NCBI RefSeq assembly: GCF_003346715.1
Contig: NZ_QQPQ01000020.1
Span: 1 to 64,000 of the forward strand
DNA from: Oceanispirochaeta sp. M1
GTDB lineage: Bacteria > Spirochaetota > Spirochaetia > DSM-2461
DNA: 64,000 nt
Direction of reading: 5' to 3'
The stretch's first letter is position 1, and each line of letters begins with the position of its first letter. The translations under genes and the position numbers were made by a program. The notes beneath the pieces are model-generated. The model was not told where the DNA came from. It worked only from the letters and a program-made list of their open reading frames with translations, and did no database searches. Below, piece after piece: positions 36,300 through 46,400 of the stretch.

Positions 36300-38422
36300 C
36301 AACAGCGAATTTGCAGAGCCAGAAAGGTCTGGTCATCATGCTGTTTGGCATCCCGGGTAAATTGGGCAATATAGTCCTGAACAGCTGGAATCAGATCTTC
36401 AGGAATCTTTGCAAGGTTTTCAGACAGAAAGCGGAGAAGCTGCTCCACAGAAAGTTCTGCTCCATGGCGACTTCTCGCTTCCGGAAGACCATCTGTAAAC
36501 AAAAAAAGATAATCCTGGTCATGGAGCTTAATTCTTTTGTGACCGAATACGGCATCTCTGTCCACTCCAATGGGCAGTCCCTCGGTATCAAAACTTCTGA
36601 ACTCCATCTCCCTGTTTCTAAAAAGATAGAGAGGGTGGTGGGCAGCATTGGAGTAGGACATCTCTCTTTTCTTCTCATCCAGAATAAATACAGCCATGGT
36701 GGCGTACTGATCTACACCGATTCTTCCCGCAATATGATAATTTATTTCCTTAAGCAGAGTATCCGCAGATTTATGTTTATGACAGATAGCATGGAGTATG
36801 GTTCTGATCATGATCATCAGCATAGAGGCAGGTACACCCTTACCGGCAACATCACACACCGTATAGATAATCTTATCCTCATCCAGACGTATGGCATCAA
36901 AGTAGTCTCCCGAGATTCCTCTGGCAGGCCTTGAGTGGATTCTCGCACTTCCGATTGAGAAATCAGGCATCTCTGCGGGGAGCAGCCTTTTCTGGATTGA
37001 AGCGGCAATATCAATCTCCTTTTCTATCTCTCTGTTTTCCAGAAGACTCTGATATTTGAACACATTATCAATGGACTGGGCTGTATAATCCGAATAGGCT
37101 TTGATAAACGTAAAGTCCATATCTGAAAAGATTTTCTTCTCTTCTGTATTATAAAAAGTTAGAATCCCCATCAGTTTTTTACCGACTATAAGGGGCAGAC
37201 AGATAAACGATGAGATAAAAAGCCACTCATCGGGGCTGGAATTGTAGGGCAGGTTGCCGCTTACTTCATTATCTTTAATGAAAAGGGCCTCTCCACTCTG
37301 CATGAGATGCCCGAATACCGGAGTATCTGTATCCAGAGGGTGTGCCTCAAAATACTCTTCAACATTTTTTCGAACCATGGTCACTTCCCTTTCCAGGGGA
37401 AATGGAGGGGGACAGAATCCTACCCGCTGAACCATATTGAGAATATTCTTTTCGCTGTCGACCAGAAAGAGTATACCGCTGTCGGCATTTACAGAATCCA
37501 TACCCAGTTCAACAATAGTCTCCTGAAAGGCTCCGATATCCGTATGGTCTCCGATAGAATTGCCTATATCCTGAAACAAAATCTTGAGTGAGTTCAAACG
37601 TTCTGAGAGGTTTCGTGAGAAATAGTGATAGTCATGAACCAGCTCATCAAACTCATCTATACTTTCCTTGTCCTCTGCAAACTCCAGAGAACCGTCCTTC
37701 ATCATCTCTACCTGTTCATTGGTCTGTTCTATCCGCCGGACCAGAACCCTGGAAAACCTTGAGGAAATGATAAGAGAGATCAGTAGAATGGCTGAAATAA
37801 TGGAAAAAATTAGAATAATACTGTCATTGACAAAGTTGCTGACCTCATTATCGAGCTTATCAATTAATCCCTCAACACTATACTGGTAGATGGACAGGAA
37901 GGTATCAAGAGTCTTCTGATATTCATGAATTTTCTCAAGCTGTCTAACTGCCGACTGGTCATTAAGAGACTTTTTTAAAGTGAGGAGTGTATAGAAACCA
38001 CCTTTTTCAACATCATCGGCCATTTCAGAACCGTTAAATCTGTTCAGTTCGAGAATGAAGGGATTAATTACATCATTGTAGGTGACATCCCACTGCTGTT
38101 CTCTTGTTTTAACAAGTGTTTTGTATACCGGACTGAGCCTTGAAATCAGGTCCGATCCGATAACTGTATTCAGGTCATTATGAAACTCAATAAGATCAGT
38201 CATCCAGTAGTCACTGAGAACATGGGGGTCATTTACTTCTGTAAAAAAACTGAGATTCCTGTCTGTGAAACGGGACATGGAGATATTAAGATCTACACAG
38301 TCCTGCTGAAAGTTTTTTAGCTGATAGACAGTTGAAAAACGGAGGAACAGAAAGGCTGAAGATAAAAGAAGACCTAGGATAAGTATTAAACTGGTCAGGG
38401 TGATTCGGGTCTGTATTTTCAT
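36299..38422 (-). CDS. Membrane GAF-SpoIIE (PP2C) phosphatase, canonical
   Basis: A 707-aa signalling phosphatase. Two membrane segments (about 9-28 and 205-225) flank a periplasmic sensor region, then a HAMP-like linker, a GAF domain (about 300-450) and a PP2C/SpoIIE domain (about 480-707). Metal-binding acids are intact: GISGDYFDAI, VCDVAGKGVPASM, FLFTDGLPEARSRHG and HDDQTFLAL. Such RsbU-like enzymes dephosphorylate Ser-phosphorylated STAS proteins. It overlaps the upstream paralogue by 4 nt. The substrate in this genome is unknown; the STAS protein at 53612 lacks the usual serine. Confidence 0.88.
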   Translation of the reverse strand: MKIQTRITLTSLILILGLLLSSAFLFLRFSTVYQLKNFQQDCVDLNISMSRFTDRNLSFFTEVNDPHVLSDYWMTDLIEFHNDLNTVIGSDLISRLSPVYKTLVKTREQQWDVTYNDVINPFILELNRFNGSEMADDVEKGGFYTLLTLKKSLNDQSAVRQLEKIHEYQKTLDTFLSIYQYSVEGLIDKLDNEVSNFVNDSIILIFSIISAILLISLIISSRFSRVLVRRIEQTNEQVEMMKDGSLEFAEDKESIDEFDELVHDYHYFSRNLSERLNSLKILFQDIGNSIGDHTDIGAFQETIVELGMDSVNADSGILFLVDSEKNILNMVQRVGFCPPPFPLEREVTMVRKNVEEYFEAHPLDTDTPVFGHLMQSGEALFIKDNEVSGNLPYNSSPDEWLFISSFICLPLIVGKKLMGILTFYNTEEKKIFSDMDFTFIKAYSDYTAQSIDNVFKYQSLLENREIEKEIDIAASIQKRLLPAEMPDFSIGSARIHSRPARGISGDYFDAIRLDEDKIIYTVCDVAGKGVPASMLMIMIRTILHAICHKHKSADTLLKEINYHIAGRIGVDQYATMAVFILDEKKREMSYSNAAHHPLYLFRNREMEFRSFDTEGLPIGVDRDAVFGHKRIKLHDQDYLFLFTDGLPEARSRHGAELSVEQLLRFLSENLAKIPEDLIPAVQDYIAQFTRDAKQHDDQTFLALQIRC

Positions 38423-40479
38423 CCTTTAGCTCCTTTGTATCTTGCAACAAAGATTGTTCTGTCATCCCTCTGCTCCAGATTTCTTTCAAAATAGGAGAGA
38501 TCCTTATTCACCGCATCCTGCAGCCAGCTCAGACCCTTGTCGGAATATTTCTGAAGAATATTTTGAGCAGGTTCCCACCCGTATATTTCATCATGTTCAT
38601 TACGAACGGCATAAAAACCGTCAGTCATCAGTAAAAGAAATACATCTTTTCGGAGCAAACCTTTTACTGAGATAAATCGATTATTCCCTTTCTGCTGCGC
38701 ATTGATCATCTTTACCTGATTGGATTTCTTATCAAATAGAAGCATTTTCTGTCCCTGAGTACCGCAGTAATGAAAGGTTTTTATATCAGGTTCCATCAGG
38801 CAGAGATTGATTTTCAATGCAGTCTCGATACCCGTAGTCTCATAAAAGTTATCAAGTATATTGTTCAACATTTCTGCAGGCTCCTGATCCACCTTTACCA
38901 GAATACGGACGAGGGTTCTTAAAATAACCAGAAGCATGGAAGAGGCAATCCCTTTCTCCTCAACCTCAGCCAGACAGAAAAGCCATCTGTTTTTTCCAAG
39001 AGGGAAGAAATCATAGATATCACCGCTGATTCCCTTGAGTGTAAAGGTTTTTACAGAGAGATCAAAATTGCTGACCCTGGGCAGCCTGGGAGGCAGAAGA
39101 CTCTTCTGAATATCAGAGGCAATTTCCATTTCCCTATTTAGACCGGAATTCTCAATCAGTCGGTTATACTGAGCCAGATTATTCAGTGTAATAGCACTGA
39201 ACTCAATAAAGGATTGAATATTCTCATAGTCCATATCCGAAAAGAAATCCTTTTCACTGTTTTTTTCAAGACAAAGCAGACCCCTCACTTCCTTATCTAT
39301 TATAAGAGGCAGAATAAGACAGGATGAAATATATCCCTTCTCAAACATGTTCTTCCGGGGAATCAGATTCTGTCCATCAAGATTTTTCAAAAACAGAGAT
39401 TCTCCTGACAGTACACTCATACCGATAATTGTCTGGCCGAAGGGGAGTTCATCTGCAAGTGATTGATCCTCAAAAGGGAGTGCAAATCTGCTGCTCTTTA
39501 AAAGACATCTGACTTTACGATTAATGTGATCAGGACTGTAAAAGGCGCCGGAGTCGGCATGAGTATTCTCTATAGCCAGATCAAGGATGGTCTGTTCCAG
39601 AGAAAGACTGGTCTCTTCTTCTTCAAGGGACTGTCCCATATCATGGATAATACTTCCGATATTGTTCAATTTCTGCCAGATAGTTTCAGTCAGAAGGTTA
39701 AAATTGGTACCAATGGTTGCAAGCTCATCTTTTGAGTTCACATTGATTCTGGTCAGAAGGTCTCCTGAAGATATTTTCTGTATACCAGTCCTTACATGCT
39801 GAAGCTTACTGATCATATTTCTGTAAATCAGGAAAATGACCAGAATAGACAAGATAATACCAGCAGCCATGGTAAGAGCAGTCTGAAGCATAATACGGCG
39901 GATCTGATCCTGAACTTCCTGAATAATGTCATTTGTTATTGTTACATAGGCATCTGCCAGAGGCCGGTGCCAGAGGATGTAGTTTTTTATCATCACTGTT
40001 ATATCAAGTATAGGAAAATACAATTCCCCATTAATGTCTGAAGAAGAAGTTATATCAACAATTTGTTTATTAAGACTGGTACCATAAATCTTTGGTCTGA
40101 TTTCAAAAATCGCTGCGCTGAGATCCTCCATATACTGATCAAAATCCAGACTGAGAAAGTTTTTTTGAATTTCCCGGATACTCTCTACAGTCTCATCATC
40201 AAGGTAGGCGAGATCAATATTTTCTGAAAACTCCCTAAGTTTCTGTGCAGAATCCTCTCCGGACCATTTCAGGTTATGTACGGGGGCTTCATTTGAATTG
40301 AGAACAGCTCTATTGGCATATTCAACCCTGAGGATGCTGTTTCTTACTGAAGCGGCATCTCTCTGAAGGTCTTTTAAGTCCAGGAGCTTAAAGGAGGAAT
40401 AGATAAAAAAGGTGAATATAAGACTGAACAGAAGAAACACGGCTGCATTAATCAGATAGAGTTTATTTCGGATTTTCAT
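38419..40479 (-). CDS. Membrane GAF-SpoIIE phosphatase with altered active site
   Basis: A 686-aa paralogue of the next gene with the same order: membrane segment (about 8-29), periplasmic region, second membrane segment (about 197-218), HAMP-like, GAF and SpoIIE domain. Aspartates in GISGDIYDFF, MTDGFYAVRNEHD and RDDRTIFVA are kept, but the family DVSGKG segment reads AEVEEKGIASS, replacing the first Asp by Glu and losing Gly. It may be weakly active, tuned, or serve as a partner of the canonical enzyme. First gene of the pair, transcribed away from apbE. Confidence 0.85.
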   Translation of the reverse strand: MKIRNKLYLINAAVFLLFSLIFTFFIYSSFKLLDLKDLQRDAASVRNSILRVEYANRAVLNSNEAPVHNLKWSGEDSAQKLREFSENIDLAYLDDETVESIREIQKNFLSLDFDQYMEDLSAAIFEIRPKIYGTSLNKQIVDITSSSDINGELYFPILDITVMIKNYILWHRPLADAYVTITNDIIQEVQDQIRRIMLQTALTMAAGIILSILVIFLIYRNMISKLQHVRTGIQKISSGDLLTRINVNSKDELATIGTNFNLLTETIWQKLNNIGSIIHDMGQSLEEEETSLSLEQTILDLAIENTHADSGAFYSPDHINRKVRCLLKSSRFALPFEDQSLADELPFGQTIIGMSVLSGESLFLKNLDGQNLIPRKNMFEKGYISSCLILPLIIDKEVRGLLCLEKNSEKDFFSDMDYENIQSFIEFSAITLNNLAQYNRLIENSGLNREMEIASDIQKSLLPPRLPRVSNFDLSVKTFTLKGISGDIYDFFPLGKNRWLFCLAEVEEKGIASSMLLVILRTLVRILVKVDQEPAEMLNNILDNFYETTGIETALKINLCLMEPDIKTFHYCGTQGQKMLLFDKKSNQVKMINAQQKGNNRFISVKGLLRKDVFLLLMTDGFYAVRNEHDEIYGWEPAQNILQKYSDKGLSWLQDAVNKDLSYFERNLEQRDDRTIFVARYKGAKG

Positions 40480-40626
40480 AAAGGATTTTCTCTTTGTTTA
40501 ATGAATTAGACTACAATACCATATAAGCATTCATATTATCCAGCAATTTTTCTAATACAGACTGCTTCTTAACTCCTGACTCTTCTCTCTTTACATTTCA
40601 TGGACAGCTGTACATAATCAGAAATC

Positions 40627-41646
40627 ATGAAGAAATACAGCGCCCTTGGGGCTTCAATATTTTTACTTTTCACTTCCTGTAAGGGAAGTAGTATGGAACC
40701 GGTCTCCTCATCTGAAATATTTTTAGGAACCTCCTGTTTTATCACCATACACGCCATGGATAATCCATCCCTCGTTGATATGGCAATGGAGAAATCCTTT
40801 GCCCGTATAGAAGATATGGAACAGCGCTTAAGTGTAAATATCCCTGAAAGTGAAATCTCTAAAATCAACAGAGAAGGTGAGGGGCAACTCAGCAGTGATT
40901 CACTCTCTGTTCTTGAAAAAGCTCTTGAAATAGCAGATGAATCGGATGGTCGTTTCGATCCATCTATCGGCTCCCTTGTCGCTCTCTGGGATATTGGAGG
41001 TGTTCATCAGAGAGTGCCCCCAGGCTCAGAAATAGAAAAAACCATCGAGACCGTGGATTACAGCGCCATACAGATAGACGGCAGAAATATCACTCTGGGG
41101 CAGGACGGAATGCGGCTGGATCTTGGTGGTATAGCCAAGGGGCATGCGGCGGATCTTGTAAAAAGGGAACTTGAAGCAGCCGGTGTTACATCGGCTATCA
41201 TCAACCTGGGGGGGAATGTTCAGCTTATTGGATCCAAACCTGACGGATCTCAGTGGAGAATCGGTATACAGAATCCCCGGGACAGCAGAGGTCAGTATAT
41301 TGGAATTCTCTCCACTGCAGACACTGCCGTTGTCACATCGGGTATCTACGAACGCTTCTTTGAAGAAAACGGTATTCACTACCATCATATTCTGGACACG
41401 GTAACCGGATACCCCGTAGACAACGGAATAGAAAGCCTTACAGTGATTGCCCATGAGAGTATGACTGCTGACGGATTTTCAACAGCCCTGTTTTCAATGG
41501 GCCGTATAGCTGCATTGGAATATGCTGCAGCTCATGACAATATTGATATCATCATTGTTGATGATAAAGATCATGTTTATCTCTCAGAAGGAATAAAAGA
41601 TAAGTTCAAGATGACCAGTACTGAGTTCAAACTGATCTCTGAATAA
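40627..41646 (+). CDS. apbE: FAD:protein FMN transferase, lipoprotein (ApbE/Ftp)
   Basis: A 339-aa flavin transferase. The N terminus (to Cys18, FLLFTSC) is a lipoprotein signal, placing it on the outer face of the inner membrane. Motifs: DLGGIAKGHAADL, INLGGNVQ, and HHILDTVTGYP for Mg2+/FAD. It attaches FMN from FAD to Thr or Ser in Dxx(S/T)GA(T/S) motifs, as needed in NqrB and NqrC encoded about 9 kb upstream, so it very likely serves that pump. No strong ribosome site is visible. Treponema Ftp is a close functional analogue. Confidence 0.93.
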   Translation: MKKYSALGASIFLLFTSCKGSSMEPVSSSEIFLGTSCFITIHAMDNPSLVDMAMEKSFARIEDMEQRLSVNIPESEISKINREGEGQLSSDSLSVLEKALEIADESDGRFDPSIGSLVALWDIGGVHQRVPPGSEIEKTIETVDYSAIQIDGRNITLGQDGMRLDLGGIAKGHAADLVKRELEAAGVTSAIINLGGNVQLIGSKPDGSQWRIGIQNPRDSRGQYIGILSTADTAVVTSGIYERFFEENGIHYHHILDTVTGYPVDNGIESLTVIAHESMTADGFSTALFSMGRIAALEYAAAHDNIDIIIVDDKDHVYLSEGIKDKFKMTSTEFKLISE

Positions 41647-41651
41647 TCAGC

Positions 41652-41663
41652 TTGCAGCTGCAA
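41652..41663. other. Perfect 12-bp palindrome at convergent gene ends
   Basis: TTGCAGCTGCAA lies in the 17 bp between the stops of apbE and the methyltransferase. It is too short and lacks a T-run to be a convincing terminator. Confidence 0.5.
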
Positions 41664-42413
41664 TCAATCCTTACGTCCCACAAGAATCAGGTTCTTTGCC
41701 TTATGATCATAGGGTGACTGTTCAAAATCACCGTAAATTTCAATGGTGCTGAATCCGGCTTTCCATAAAAGGTCCGCCATCTCTGCTGCAGAAAAGATCC
41801 TATGTGAAAAACTGTATTCAGTCATCTTATCATCCTTGAAGAAGAGCCAGTGATTGCATAGTTCTGTCCAGTTCAGATCAACTGAATATTCCAGAAGAAT
41901 TTTTAGGCCCTCTCGTTCAAACCAGGTACGCTCTTCAAAATCCCGGGCAATAACCTCCTTGCCCGACATCTCCATGAAAAGGGTGCCTCCCTGTTTCAGG
42001 GACCTATGCAGCTTCTTTAACAGTTCAAGATCTTCATGGGGATCATCAAAATATCCAAATGAGCTGAACATATTTATCACAGCGTCAAAGCACTCCTGAT
42101 AATCTATACTCCGTATATCCTGATTTATAAAATCAACATTCACTGAGTGCTTTTTTGCAGCGTCTCTTGCCATCTCAATATAACCTGGTGACAGATCTAC
42201 AGCTGTAACCTTACAACCTGCTTCAGCCATCTCAACACTATGCCGTCCCATTCCACAGCAGCAGTCAAAAACAGATGCACCTTCTTTCAGTCCGCAGATC
42301 TCCCTGATCCTTTTTGCCTCATAAGCCGAAGATGCCATACGCTCCTCATCAAACATAATAGGGCCATAGTTCTTCCAGAACCACTCATCAGAAAACCAGG
42401 AATCTTCAGACAT
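41664..42413 (-). CDS. SAM-dependent methyltransferase
   Basis: A 249-aa class I methyltransferase. SAM-binding motif I is VFDCCCGMGRHS (about 48-59) with three adjacent cysteines, followed by the acidic AVDLSPGYIEMAR loop and a motif IV-like INMFSSFGYFDD. Methyltransferase_25/UbiE-like family; substrate not predictable. The C-terminal part contains FSHRIFSAAEMADLLWKAGF, commonly a substrate-binding helix. Alone on its strand between apbE (convergent) and the LuxR-type gene. Confidence 0.82.
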   Translation of the reverse strand: MSEDSWFSDEWFWKNYGPIMFDEERMASSAYEAKRIREICGLKEGASVFDCCCGMGRHSVEMAEAGCKVTAVDLSPGYIEMARDAAKKHSVNVDFINQDIRSIDYQECFDAVINMFSSFGYFDDPHEDLELLKKLHRSLKQGGTLFMEMSGKEVIARDFEERTWFEREGLKILLEYSVDLNWTELCNHWLFFKDDKMTEYSFSHRIFSAAEMADLLWKAGFSTIEIYGDFEQSPYDHKAKNLILVGRKD

Positions 42414-42506
42414 ACTTACTCCAGAAATCAGTTTTCATCATTCTATTCCTTTATCGATGTCTTGGCAAAAGACCGGGGCATTATTACTATCATTTATTGT
42501 GATGTT

Positions 42507-43031
42507 TTAGTTCCTGAAGTTAAATTTACAGCGGTCTACCAGTTCCTCTCTGGAATTGATAGCGAGTTTTTTGAAGATTTTACTCATATACTGTTTTACA
42601 GTACCTGTTTTGAGATCAAGATTGTTGCCAATCTCTTTATTTGTAAGGTTAGGCTGAAGACAAAGTTCTCTAACTACATTTGTCTCCATTGAAGTAATGG
42701 AGAAATTATCCAAATCAATAACCTGCTTCTTCATACTTATCTTCTGTTCCAAAGACCTGATCTGCTCAGTTTTGTCTTGAATATTATCCTTGAGAATCCT
42801 GATCTCTTTTTTATATACAAACAGGACTGCCAGGATAAGAAATCCCATTCCGGTAAATAAAACGATCAAAAATATAAATAGATATAAAACTGACGGGTTA
42901 AAATCTATTTCATTTAAACACAGTCCTCTAAAAAAAAGAAAGAGAATCGTATTCATCATGACTATTCCCAGTCCTGTAATAGAGGAAAAAATTGATAAAG
43001 TTCTTTTAACACTGAAATTTTCTTTGATCAT
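42507..43031 (-). CDS. Membrane-anchored LuxR-type regulator
   Basis: A 174-aa protein with two membrane segments (about 14-35 and 47-68), a coiled-coil linker (about 73-100) and a C-terminal LuxR/GerE helix-turn-helix (about 115-165: LTNKEIGNNLDLKTGTVKQY, then MSKIFKKLAINSREEL). LuxR-type domains normally bind DNA as dimers; here the DNA-binding domain would be tethered to the inner membrane, with no receiver or ligand domain visible. That suggests a one-component membrane sensor. Divergent from the giant outer-membrane gene 427 bp away, a possible target. Confidence 0.78.
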   Translation of the reverse strand: MIKENFSVKRTLSIFSSITGLGIVMMNTILFLFFRGLCLNEIDFNPSVLYLFIFLIVLFTGMGFLILAVLFVYKKEIRILKDNIQDKTEQIRSLEQKISMKKQVIDLDNFSITSMETNVVRELCLQPNLTNKEIGNNLDLKTGTVKQYMSKIFKKLAINSREELVDRCKFNFRN

Positions 43032-43458
43032 TTCATTCCCGGCCGATGTAAAATTGAATTATTTCTTTAACATCAATATTTATCTGTACAGTCGTTCAGC
43101 TTAAGTTTTGTAGTTGTTACAGAATCATAGTTTATAAAATATTATAGGGAATAAAAATATGTATTTTTATATTTAACTGAACTTTGTTATTGAAATTCTT
43201 AGGGAAAACTGATGAATGAACACTCAAAGTGGCGACATAATTCTACTTTTGTTTTAATTTTCCATAAAAATTAATAATGAGGAATATGCAGATCCGTGAT
43301 TAAGCCCCCCCTGATAGGCCGAATGGCACATTTCAATAGTATTCGTTTACTCTTTTCTGTACTCTTTGCAGTTTTTTGTTACAATTAGGATATTGTGTTG
43401 ATATTAGGTTAAGATTAGTATGTCTGATTTTAATATTGCAGCTGTACAGGAGTGAACT
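43032..43458. promoter_or_regulatory. 427-bp intergenic region between divergent genes
   Basis: No open frame or RNA gene is recognised. It is AT-rich except for a short C-rich patch (about 43305-43311, CCCCCCC). One weak candidate promoter toward the giant gene is TTGTGT-17-TAGTAT near 43399-43427, and AGGAG stands before the GTG start at 43459. It is the longest gene-free stretch in the window and may hold operators for the membrane LuxR protein. Confidence 0.4.
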
Positions 43459-46400
43459 GTGAAGATTTCCATAAAGTTAAGTCTAATAATCCTTTTATTA
43501 TTAATAATGCCATTCGGGGCATTTGCAGAGTCCAGCGGTGAGCTGGCCTATCCTTTGTATTCCCCCCTGTTTCTGGGAGGCGGAGCCTCGGTGACAAATA
43601 TGGATTCTCCACAGTCAGCAGGTATCAATCCTGCCGCCTCGGGTAATTTCCAGAGAATCATTCTTGACCTGAACTATATAAATCTTGCAGGTTGGGATGA
43701 TAACGGTATGGGACATGCTATCAATACTGCCCTGGCTGTTCCATCAAAATATGGGGTGTTTACAGGAAATCTTCATTTTCTGACTACCGACGGTCTGGAT
43801 GCTCCTGACATGGACTTCGGAACATTCGGTTCCATGGATTTCGGATTCTCCAAAGAGATCTATAAAAATCTTTACACCGGATTTTCACTGTCCGGAGCCA
43901 TCGGCTCAGGTATGGACTGGGGCCTCGGTCTCAATCTTGGTGTGATTCATACACCCGGTACTATTGGTAAGTTCAAAAATTTCCGCTGGGGAGCATCCTT
44001 AAATAAACTGGGTAAGGGATATACCAACGGCGGCAGCTATCTTAATGCAATTCCCAATAACCTGACACTCCAGCTGGGAGCAGGTTTTGATATTATTGAT
44101 AAAGAAAACTTCAACTGGGCACTCAACTCAGATCTGGGATTCCCCACATTTACTGATATAAAATTTGAGCTGGGCCAGGTATTCACAATTCAGAAGAATC
44201 TTAAAATATTCACATCATCTTCTGTAATTCTATCTGATACAATCAACGGTAATTTTCAGACGATCATCCCATCTGTAGGACTTTCCTATAATTTTTCATT
44301 TAAACCAAAGGATAAAGAGCAGACCAGGCAGCAGACCAGTGAAGTGGAATTTCAGGCAGCTGGAGCCCCCCTCTATAATTCAGTAGGAGCCATCGGGGTG
44401 GGTGCAACAATTCCTTTCGGCATCAGAGATGCGAATCCTCCGGTTATCACACATGAGTACAAAGAGCCAATTTATATATCTCCCAATCTTAATGGTGTAC
44501 AGGATGAACTTGATCTTCCCTATTTGGCAGAGGATGAGCGTTTTATTATGGGCTATACCTTCTCCATTTATGATGATGAGGGAACTCTTGTGAAAGTGTT
44601 TAACAACAAGGATGAGCGGCCTGAAAACGAAAGCTTCAAAAATATTTTTGACAGAATGTTTTCCGCCAAGGTCGGTACAACACTGCCGGAGACCTTCCGA
44701 TGGGATGGTGTTATGGACTCAGGAGAGATAGCTGCAGATGGAACATACAGTTTCAAGATGGCCTTCTGGGATGATAATGACAACCTGGCCGAATCAGAAC
44801 TGATGATCCTTATTCTTGATACCGTAGCCCCTGAAGTTACAGTTGTACAGGCTGACGGTCTTGATCTGATTTTCTCACCCGACGGTGATGGCAACAAGGA
44901 CAGTCTGGGTATTAAACAGAGCGGTTCCGAGGAGCTGCTCTGGGAAGCTAAAATAGAGAATCAGAGCGCATCTGCTTTTAAAAATTACATCATAGAAAAC
45001 GGATACCCTGCAGACTTTGTCTGGGACGGAAAAGATGATAATGAAAAGATTGTTCCCGACGGTGTTTACCGTTATTTTATTGAATCTACAGATCTGGCAG
45101 GAAACTATGGTTCCGGCAGTCTTGAGAATATACTTATCAATACAGAACAGCCCCCTGTCAATCTCACGATAAACAATGCATGGCTCAGCCCCGGGAATAC
45201 TGAAGGAAGCGATAATGTAGTCTTTGGTCCGGATATTCCTGTTACTTCGGGGATTGTGGAGTGGGAACTACAGGTTCAGGACCTGACTGGACGTATGTTC
45301 TGGTCTTATAACAGCAGACAACAGGGTGTACTCGAAGTACCCAAGTCCATCAACTATGACGGTGATGCCGGTGTGAACGGCAGCCTTGCTGAAGGAAAAT
45401 ATAGAGGATTCCTTACTATTAAGTATCAGAACGGATATAACCCCGAAGCCTACTCACCTGCTTTTACTGTGGATACCACAGCACCTGTAGGTAAGGTCAG
45501 CGGTGATCTTGTTCTATCTCCCGACGGAGACGGGTTCAAGGATTCACTTACTCTCAGCCTTGAAACTTCAGAGGAGGATTACTGGGAAGGTTTTATCCGT
45601 GATGGAGATAATCAGATTGTACGTTCCTACTTCTGGAGAGGCAAAGCCGATCCCATACTGGTATGGGACGGAAGAGATCAGGACGGTCGTCCCGTTACCG
45701 ACGGTAAATACAGTTTTACATTGGAAGCCTATGATAAGGCCGGTAACCGCGGAATCTCTGCTCCCCACAGGTTCAGCCTGGATACAAGAGAAATGTCTGT
45801 ACAGATAACAGTAAGTGATGATGCATTCAGTCCCAATAATAACGGAACAAAGGATGAGGTCAGATTCTATACAATCATTGATAATCCTTCAGAGATTGAA
45901 TCATGGACCCTTGATGTTCTTGCTGCAGCGGACAGTACTGTGGTGAAGAGCTGGAAGGGCAGCGGAGCCATAAAAGAATACTACAGCTGGATGGGTGAGT
46001 CTGAATCAGGAGCCAAGGCTGCTGATGGTTTTTATTCCGCCAGGCTTTCTGTTGTTTATGCAAAGGGTGACAGACCCGAGGCTGTCACAGGTGTGTTTGA
46101 GAAGGATACCGTTGCACCTGTACTTACAGTTGAAGCGGATAAGACTCTCTTTTCACCAGACGGTGACGGTTCCGGTGATTCTATTATGATCCGTCAGAGT
46201 ACCAGCAAGGAAGCAGAACTCACAGCAGTTATGATGAATGACAGCGGTGAAACAATAAGAACCTGGTTCTGGAGCGGTACTCCCGGAAACTTTGATTGGG
46301 ACGGCACTGATGAAAACGGTAATATTGCGGCAGACGGAGTATATCACTACAAGCTGAGTACATCTGATGCGGCAGGGAACAGTGCAGAAAAGTCTCTGCG

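Noticed and set aside
43300-43345. Riboswitch or small RNA in the C-rich patch
   Set aside because: No recognisable aptamer consensus or stable stem with terminator could be read.
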